DNA of 35,924 nt from Euryarchaeota archaeon UBA463. GTDB lineage: Archaea; Thermoplasmatota; Poseidoniia; Poseidoniales; Thalassarchaeaceae. The notes below the pieces were generated by a model that did no database searches, was not told the origin of the DNA, and was given only the letters and a program-made list of their open reading frames with translations. Position 1 is the stretch's first letter. Every line of letters starts with the position of its first letter. The stretch is from the NCBI GenBank assembly GCA_002501805.1, contig DAOI01000029.1:1-35924 (forward strand), in the 5' to 3' direction. The position numbers and the translations under genes are program-made. Shown here in pieces: positions 24,804 through 33,300 of this stretch.

Positions 24804-26801
24804 ATGAGTGAGGGTTCCGTACGTAGTTCTGGCATATTTTTCGCTCATGAAGTAGCCAGAAAATCTCAGCTTGAGATGATTTCAGATGGCATTGATACTC
24901 TTACTGAGGGAGGATTCCTCCTAGCGGCTGCCCCAACCGGAATCGGAAAAACGGCGGCGGCGTTGGCTTCAGCTCTCCAAGCCTCATTTGATAATAATCT
25001 GGCTACTGAAAAACCGAAGATAATTTTCATGACAGGGAGGCAGTCTCAACATAGAATCGTAGTCGATACTGTTCGTCAGATTAACTCTAGAATACCAGAT
25101 GGGATTCCAAAAATAACACTGGTAGATATTATCGGCAGGGAAGGGATGTGCGAATATGTGGATCGTTCTACTGGAAAATGTAGTTGCGAAGGAGATGTAG
25201 TTGAGGAAACTCGTAAGGCTAGACGCTCGGACCTGAGAAAGAAGTTACTTGAACAGCCTCGACATGTTGACTGGAATGTAAAATATGGCAGATCTAGAAA
25301 GGTTTGCTCTTGGGCCACAGCCAGAATGGCTGCAGGTCACGCAGACATTCTTGTATGCGACTACAATCATGTTTTCGTAGAAGGGGTGAGAGAGGCATCC
25401 CTGCCTGCGATGGGCATTGAATTGGAAAACTCGATTCTAATTGTAGATGAGGCTCACAACCTACCAGACAGGATTAGGAGTGGATTAGAGAGAAGGGTTA
25501 CCGATGACGTTTTCAGAAGGGCACTGGACAATATAGAGGAATATAAGGGAAATTTAGAGAAGATTGATTCTGAACTAGACTTGCCCGAATCCGGACAGCT
25601 TCGAGATGTGAAGCAACTGGAAATACAGGTTAAGTCTCTCCAGGCCCCAATGATGAAATGGTTGGAAGAAAAGAAGGAGGAGAATGAGGCGACCAAAGGA
25701 GATGATATGAGAGTACCTACTCAGGATTTCCTAGACGTATTCTCTAGGGCAACTGAAGGAGTACTAGAGAATGATGAGGGTGACGATATATCTAGAATTT
25801 TGTTGATGGTTAGGCGATTATTCTCAGTGACAATAGACGAGGAAGAAGATTCGAATGACGAGGAGCAGAATGATTGTACCAGAATAGCTGAGATGCTAGA
25901 AATTTGTATAAGGTTCAGAAGCAGTTCTGCTTTGTCTTTGGTATTTGATGAGCTTCTCGATATCCCTCGTATTACATGCCATCTACTTGACCCGAGTGTA
26001 GTGGGGAAGTCGGTGTTTGAGAGTTGTCGTGGTTCGATTCTGATGTCTGGGACTCTCTTCCCTCCTCTGATGTATTCAGAGATACTAGGCATACCTACGA
26101 AGAGGACTGTATGCAAGATATATTCATCAGACTTTCCAGTTGAAAATAGGCCAGTGCTAATCGCAAGTGATGTGACTAGTAAGTTCACCGAGCGTGAAAG
26201 AAGTATCCCCCTCATAGGGCAACATGTCAGAGCAGTTATTGAGAATACAAATGGAAATGTAGCTATCTTCGCGCCCAGCTATTCTATGATGGAAAGAATA
26301 CATTCGGATTTCGTAAATTTGGGATGGAGTAGTAAAAAAATTCTCAAGGAAGAGCAAAGAATGAGTAAGGGAGGCGTAGAATCTATGATTTCAAAACTCT
26401 ATGAACAGAAAGAAATGGGAGGAGCTGTAATCTTTGGAGTTCTAAATGGTAAGCTTTCAGAGGGTGTCGACTATTCAGATAATGTCCTAGATTCATTAGT
26501 TTGTATAGGCCTTCCACTTCCCCCTCCTAGTTCCAAACAGGATTCTTTGATCGATTACTTTACTAAGAAATTTGATAGGAATAGAGCTTGGAAGTATGCC
26601 AGTCTCCAACCTGCCGTCAATAGTGTTCTTCAAGCCCTTGGAAGACCGATAAGAAAGAAGGAAGATAGGGCAATAATTGTATTATTAGAGAATCGAATAT
26701 TGGAGCGCCGAGTGAGTGATTGTATGCCTTCAATGATGAAAATCCAAACCTCGAATCCCTCCAGAACTGCAGAGAGAGTAAAGGCATTCTTTGAGATCTA
26801 G
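24804..26801 (+). CDS. XPD/Rad3-like (DinG-type) superfamily 2 DNA helicase with Fe-S cysteines
   Basis: A 665-residue 5'-3' helicase of the XPD/DinG group. Motif I is LLAAAPTGIGKTAAAL (Lys49/Thr50), the DEAH box is at 215-218 (ILIVDEAHNLPDRIR), motif III-like GSILMSGTLFPP, motif V GKLSEGVDYSDN and motif VI QALGRPIRKKEDRAI. Four cysteines between motifs I and II (116, 126, 128 and 168) fit the 4Fe-4S cluster of this family, though the middle pair is CxC rather than the usual wider spacing. An acidic insert (EEEDSNDEEQND) lies between the domains. Roles in repair or chromosome maintenance are inferred from the family. Confidence 0.9.
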   Translation: MSEGSVRSSGIFFAHEVARKSQLEMISDGIDTLTEGGFLLAAAPTGIGKTAAALASALQASFDNNLATEKPKIIFMTGRQSQHRIVVDTVRQINSRIPDGIPKITLVDIIGREGMCEYVDRSTGKCSCEGDVVEETRKARRSDLRKKLLEQPRHVDWNVKYGRSRKVCSWATARMAAGHADILVCDYNHVFVEGVREASLPAMGIELENSILIVDEAHNLPDRIRSGLERRVTDDVFRRALDNIEEYKGNLEKIDSELDLPESGQLRDVKQLEIQVKSLQAPMMKWLEEKKEENEATKGDDMRVPTQDFLDVFSRATEGVLENDEGDDISRILLMVRRLFSVTIDEEEDSNDEEQNDCTRIAEMLEICIRFRSSSALSLVFDELLDIPRITCHLLDPSVVGKSVFESCRGSILMSGTLFPPLMYSEILGIPTKRTVCKIYSSDFPVENRPVLIASDVTSKFTERERSIPLIGQHVRAVIENTNGNVAIFAPSYSMMERIHSDFVNLGWSSKKILKEEQRMSKGGVESMISKLYEQKEMGGAVIFGVLNGKLSEGVDYSDNVLDSLVCIGLPLPPPSSKQDSLIDYFTKKFDRNRAWKYASLQPAVNSVLQALGRPIRKKEDRAIIVLLENRILERRVSDCMPSMMKIQTSNPSRTAERVKAFFEI

Positions 26802-26841
26802 TGAGCAATGGGTTCATGCCAGACCGTCTCTTCCGTAGCCC

Positions 26842-27315
26842 ATGGAGTGGGTCAGAGTTTCGATAGGGGAAGAGGAAAGTAATGTTCCTCCGATGCCTGC
26901 ACTTTCAGGATCATATGATGGCTTGGATTCTGATGCCTCGTCATCGCATCAAAGATTCTTTTCAGATATTCCTCACATGACAGAAGTGATTGACAATCAT
27001 GAAAGATCTACAAGAAAAGTATTGCTTCCTGGAAATGACTCATTGGGCGGTTATGGATCGATTAAATCATTTGAAGAGAGAGTCACTGCAATCGGTGCTG
27101 AGTCCCTGGGTGATGGATTAGAGATATCTCTATCTAAATCTATCAGAGAAGAAGTCCTTCTTCAAAAGACGACTACTGAATCAGGGCAGTTAATCAGGTT
27201 AGTTGCTCCGGAAAAATTTGGAGGCAGGATAGAGTCATTCAAGCTACCAACTGGAACTACATTGAATGAGGCTTTCTGGGATGGAGATAGGTTGAAGATG
27301 ACCTTCGACTACTAA
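26842..27315 (+). CDS. Uncharacterised protein with a possible HSP20/CS-like end
   Basis: A 157-residue soluble protein starting 40 bases after the helicase gene. The N-terminal two thirds have no recognised motif. The C-terminus (IRLVAPEKFGGRIESFKLP, then FWDGDRLKMTF) has the rhythm of HSP20/CS beta strands, where an LP pair and a final 'G-x-L-x-I/M-x-F' strand are common. This is a weak likeness only. Its stop TAA overlaps the stop of the convergent giant gene (CTAA). Confidence 0.6.
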   Translation: MEWVRVSIGEEESNVPPMPALSGSYDGLDSDASSSHQRFFSDIPHMTEVIDNHERSTRKVLLPGNDSLGGYGSIKSFEERVTAIGAESLGDGLEISLSKSIREEVLLQKTTTESGQLIRLVAPEKFGGRIESFKLPTGTTLNEAFWDGDRLKMTFDY

Positions 27316-30300
27316 TCATCGATTATTTTTCCTTTGGATCTTAGTGGAACTTCCTCTAATTGATCGATTTCTTGCAATACCGAGTTAAGAGCCATTTGCG
27401 CGCTTTCCCTGTGTTGGTTCCCTAGAACGTGACTTGAGTACCTTGCTTCTTCGAATATCCTATCCAGGGATAGTAACGCCTGTTCGCTTATTGGAAGTGC
27501 ACTTCTGATTGCCATTTCGAATTCTCTTACGGTTTCGAAGTCTCTTCTGAGGAATCCTCTGCTCATTAGTATCTTACAAAGTCCTTCATAGCAATTGAAT
27601 ATTGCTTCCCTAACTTCGTCTCCCGCCGCTAGAAGTTCTGCAGTGTAGCTAAAGACACCGGCCAATTCATCAATGGCGGCCTTCTTTCTGTTTCTTATGG
27701 TGACTACTAGGGCGGAAACTCCTATCATAAATGCGACCAGAAGAATTGATATTATTGCAGGCCTCAGTAGGGAGTCGGAAGCTTCTGCCTGATAGTTAAT
27801 GTTGACTTCACTAAACTGGGCAAGTTGAGTGGCGTTGACCGGGTCAATAATATCCGAGTCAGAGCTAAACTCAATTTTCAACTCGCCCCAGAAATCCCTA
27901 TCCCAGAATGAGTGGTCATCATGGAATGATTCGAACTGATAGTTGAAAATTCCATTCATATCAGTCATCCCAACGACAGTGAAGAGAGTGTCAGTATCGT
28001 TAGTTAGTCTGGCAGTAATTGAGACCCCCTCAACAGGAGGTGCACGATTATCATCAGAAGCAGTTACATTGATTTTTCCAGAAATCTTAGACTGCCCTCT
28101 CTCTATGAAGATTCTATCGGGAATGAATTCGAAGTCGACACTAACTAGAATCTGTAGATCGAATTCAATTGATGCCCCATTCAGGAATCTCTCAGCATCT
28201 GATTCAACATCTATAGTGAAGATAGAATTACCAGGCGGCATGTATGTCTTTGCATTGGAAGTAATCAGGAACTGTCCTGTGGCTTGGTCCCATGAAATAA
28301 TTGCATTAGGCTCAAGAGAGCCCTCCCACAGGAGTGACATCTCCATCTCTTCCATTGTATTTCCATCTCCCCCAATTTCTAGTACTCTGCCTCTGACCCT
28401 GATTGGCCTAGTTTCGTCACTTCTAACTACCTCATCAGAGATGAGGAGTATTTCCACATTGATATCTGCTCTTGAGAAAACGGTAGTATTTGTTGAGTCG
28501 GATAGATATAGTTCCTCTCCGTAGAAATTGACTGAAACTAGATGCTCTCCACGAGATATCGAGTATCCTAGTTCGTGCGTGAATGAGAAAGTCCCATCTG
28601 CTCCCGTAGTCAACACTAGTATCTCAATGCCATCCAATAGGAATGAGACTTCCCTATCCTCCAATCCAGGGGTGCCGGGCGTATCAGAATCATATAACCT
28701 TCCAGAGAAGTTCCACGAACCGCCCCTAGTTGCTACGCTGTTCTCGACATTAAGGGTAATCGTAGTATGATATGCAATTGTTAGATTTGTTTCTACTGAG
28801 GTCTGTCGATAGTATCCTTGGTCAGGAGACATTACAGTTACAGGGTGGACTCCAACATCGAGGAATTCGGAGACCACCCAAGAAAGATGCCAACTACCAT
28901 CTTCTTCGGTCACTGTGGTCCCTATCAAAATGCCATCAACAAATATCTGTAGTGAGTGATTTGAAAGCCAACCATCGGGAAGATTATCCCTCACATTCCC
29001 TCTTAGATTCAGTACGTCTCCAACTGCTACTGGCATTGGATCCTCCACTGTCAGAGTTGTTGGAGAGAACACCGTGAAGATTGTTGTTGAGTTTGATCCG
29101 AGAATGAATTCCTCCCCCTGGAAAAATAACGTGACTTCCCTTGGCCCGAGAGGCATATCAGAAGGAACGGGGAAGAATAGACTGAATGATCCGTTTCCAT
29201 CTACGTTGAGTGATGTCAGCATTTGGCCATTCATGTAAGCTTCAAGTGCCCTATTTGGAAGAGACCTTCCTGCACCATCGGTTAAAATTCCTTCAATCAG
29301 CAAGAGTTCATTTCTATCTATTTCTCCCTGAGGAGTAGTTAGGACTACCTGTGAAGTCTGCGTTATATTGAATGGAGAGGTAATAATTGAAGATAGGTAA
29401 TACTCTGGATTCAGCGAGTCTCCTTGCCCCATCGGATCGACCCATGTAAAACCACCTAGGAACTCAATGCTGAATGTATGCTGACCATAATCCATGTCAA
29501 GTGGAAGATCGTATGTTATTTGCCATGTCCCAGATGTAGAGTTTGAAACGTCAATATACAGTGGACCTACATCAATTCCATCGATGTAAAGATGGACAAC
29601 TCCTCCCTTTGGAGAGCCGTCCTCTACTAAGGGCAATCCGCGCTCGTCCAAGAGAGTGCCACTGAATATCACTCGCTCCCCGGCTACGGCAGAGCCAGAG
29701 ATATTCGACACCTCTATGACAGTTGGAGCCAGGATGATTATCCTAGTCCATGTTTGGTCTCCGGATAAGCCAGTAGTTCCATTGATTCCATCAAAAACTG
29801 CCGTCACAGTCATTGGACCTGGATCTCTATTTGGGTCGGTTGACAGGTTTGTATTAATTAGGCCATTTGAATCCGTAAATCCTGACCATGTCTCGAGCCC
29901 ATCCACTAGGATTTTGACTTCCACATTGCCAACATTTTCTCCAGCATTGTCCATTATAGAAATATTGAGATTTGATGGGTCGCCTCTGATAGTTCTTGCA
30001 TCGGGGTCCAAATCGGTTGGATCGATGATAGAAATCATTGAGAAGCCCCTACTATCGAAGGTTCCATTGCTCGAGCTTGAGCTGTAGTAGTTTACAGTGG
30101 GCGTGTAAGTTGCCGAGATATCGTGAGTCCCTCTCGGGAATGTCATATCCAAGAAAATTCTGGCTGACCAACTACCATTAGGATTCACAGCTCCGCCGGA
30201 AACTGAGAATCCAGTCGAAACGTTATCGATCAAGAAGGTCAGACTTGGCGAGAGTGGATTTCCTGACCTATCAAAAATACCGCTACCATTACTCGAGGTT

Positions 30301-33300
30301 AGATTTCCAGATACATCGAGGAAGTCACCTGCAGTCGGGTTGGCAGTGATGGGACTAAATGATATAGAGGTCGGAGATCTAACAATAATCGTGTTAATGT
30401 ATGTGAATGAAGTATGTAGAGTCTCAGTTCCATTTGATCCATTGAACATGAGCATGACTGAGATCGCTCCCAAAGGATGAGAGTGCGGGACATCGAATGA
30501 GAAATTTACATATCCACCAGAATTGGAAGAAATCTCGGATGTCATCCAGGTATCATGGAATTTAGCAGACACGTTCATCCCGGCGATTTCTCTATCATTG
30601 TCGGTTGACTCTGCAAGCTTGGCTCCGAAGGAAACAGAGGACCCTCGGTCCACTATTGTATTTATCAGCGGGACCCGATCAATGAATTGAACAACCCCTC
30701 TTACCAAAATCGAGTCAGAACCTGTTCCTGTCAAGTAGAATGGACTACTCCCATTTTCAACGCTAACTACGACCGTCTTGAGCCCGTTTGAAACCCCGTC
30801 TCCTAATGGATCGGTCGGTACGGAAATTGAAAATGTCCCATTGGGGGAAGTTGCGAAACCGGTTACTAGCTTCTCACTAGGATCATTTAGGAAGAATATC
30901 TCTATTGATACTGGTCCACTAACTGTCCTATTGATGTCGAAGGAATCCATTACTTTACCTGTTACTAAGAATGACTGCCCTGCAGTTACTTCGGGAAGAG
31001 GGGAGTTATCTATCCTGACGTTGCTCGCAACCTGAACTGTTAGGTTCATGTAGCTCTCGTTGGCAAGCCATCTGCCTGCGTCTTGAGTTTCAAGTGAGTC
31101 AGTTAAGTCGTCTGGAGCTAGGATAAGTACGTCATAGTAGCCAGGAGGGGCATCACTGGGGATCGTTGACTGGAATTCAACAACACCATCATTTCCAGTG
31201 ACAGAGGTATTCAATAATTGCTGAAGAGGACCTCCCCAATCGAAGTATATTTCCACAGTGGCGTTAGATAGCCTCTCGTTACTCTCGAGATCCCTGACTG
31301 TCGCTGATGCGGACAGATTTTCTCCTGCGACCACTATTGCACTAGTATTGGTAGATTGAACATCGAACATTGTCTGTATCCCTATATCGAGAGAGTTTTC
31401 CGTGGCAGGATCGAAGAAGTAGGGTATTCCGCCCGGTGAGTTCTTTTCGAAGTCTAAGACCAGAATCGCCTGATATACTCCAGAGCCAATCCCACTAGGC
31501 ATCGAGAACGATATGTTGTATTCTCCAGTGGTAGTATCTAACCACTCTGATCCCAATGTGTACCTATCTGGAGGAAGAGGGTTGCCATCTGGTCCAGCAG
31601 GTAGGCTTGATGGGACATCCAAGAATAGGGATACAGAAGTGTTATTCCCTAAAACAGTGGAATTCAGATCGGAATCGATCACTGATCCTGAGATCCAAGT
31701 AGTGTTGCCCATTGGTACCCACTCGGTACCAAGATTGAAAATCGGCGAAGCCCTACCTTGAATCCTAACATTGTCGGTTGTTTGGTTGGGACTAATCCAA
31801 GTAGAACCGTTGTAGCTCAGTACCCAAGGATAGTCACCTGCAGGAGTTAGTAGCGATGGAGACCAAGAAGGTACTATTTTGGGAACATCTGGATCGGAGA
31901 TATTCCAAACTTCGGTGTCGTTGACGGACAGGGAGAAGAAGCCTGGGAAGGTGGTGATTTCTGCCCCAGTGTGATCAGACAAGGAGACTAATATATCCGA
32001 TGTGGATCCTTTAGGGGCTGGAATCATAGTGTAATTGAATACGATGTAGCTCTTTATACCATGTTGGTCAACTACAGTAGTCTCATCCTTTGCGAAAAGC
32101 TGATCGGCCAGATATTGATACCTTATCTCAACAAGTCCTGCGGGAATAGGGACATCAGAATCAAGGAAAGTCCAATTCACGGCGAATTGTCCTGGATTAG
32201 ACAGCCAGTCACTATCATTCAGATACCAGGAGTTGAGGGTTTGGAAAGGAGCATTAGTACCCGATCTCCTCATCTGTAATGTCAAGGTCCCATTCAGAGA
32301 CTCTGGAATCTCAGATTTACTGAGTGCGGTACCGTTAAGGTAAATTCTATTGTTAATCTCTAGTAGTGTATTGTTCAATCCCTGACCTTCCAGTGAAATA
32401 GTTAGGTTTGGAGCCTGAGTGAGATTCAGATTGATTGTTTCTGAGTATGGCCTGATATGGAAAACAGGACCAGATGCATTGTTTAGATCGAACTGATGCC
32501 AACCAGTGTAATCAAGTGTGGCCGGAATGAGTCCTTCTTGCTCACTTTCGTTGATAGATACTGAGAACTCGAAATATCCCCCTGGTCCGATACTGGATAT
32601 CAGACTGACTGGACCATCTTGAGAAGTAGTATAATTCATCAGTATCTGCATACTATCAATCAGTGAAATATCATTGTAAGGGATATTTTCTAGAGAGACC
32701 GAGCCAGTAATAGTGGTATTAACACCTATTCCTATTTTTGGCTCCGTAAGTGGCCGAGGTTCACTTAAAGTGAGAGTGATATCATCGGTAACGTTTAGGT
32801 TCCATCCTGAGAAAATACCTTGCGAGCCAACATAATCAAGTGTCTTGGTCATAATAACCAATGAGGAATTACCTGGATTGACTGCTTCGGTAGGCATTCC
32901 TGTGATATTGAATGAGCCATTGGAGTCAGTTACAGCCGCACCTACTAGGTGCTGGGAAACTGCGGCTAAACCTGGTATTTGATTAGTCATATTTGATTCG
33001 ACGAGATACATCTCAACGCCTACTCCTGCGGCAGATGTCTGATTATCTGTGAACCTTAGGGTGCCATTCATCCATATCGACTGGCCAGATAGGTCTCTGT
33101 CCAACCACAATGGGCCCCAATTCTCGTCTGTTACTTCGACGAGTGACATTGCAGGACAGGCCTCGAATGGAATCCATCCCAAATCTGCATTTCCAAGATT
33201 TTGGTTGGTTTGTAAGTGAACCTCTACCCAAGAAGAGAAATCTTTTCCATAAACCTCGAAAGCTTCACCGTTCCAATAACCTCCAGAGAATCCTGTTACC

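Noticed and set aside
29656..30087. Plus-strand open frames of 100-190 codons opposite the giant gene (also 27943-28524, 35431-35817)
   Set aside because: Shadows of the Asp/Ser-rich repeats on the minus strand; no ribosome binding site or domain.
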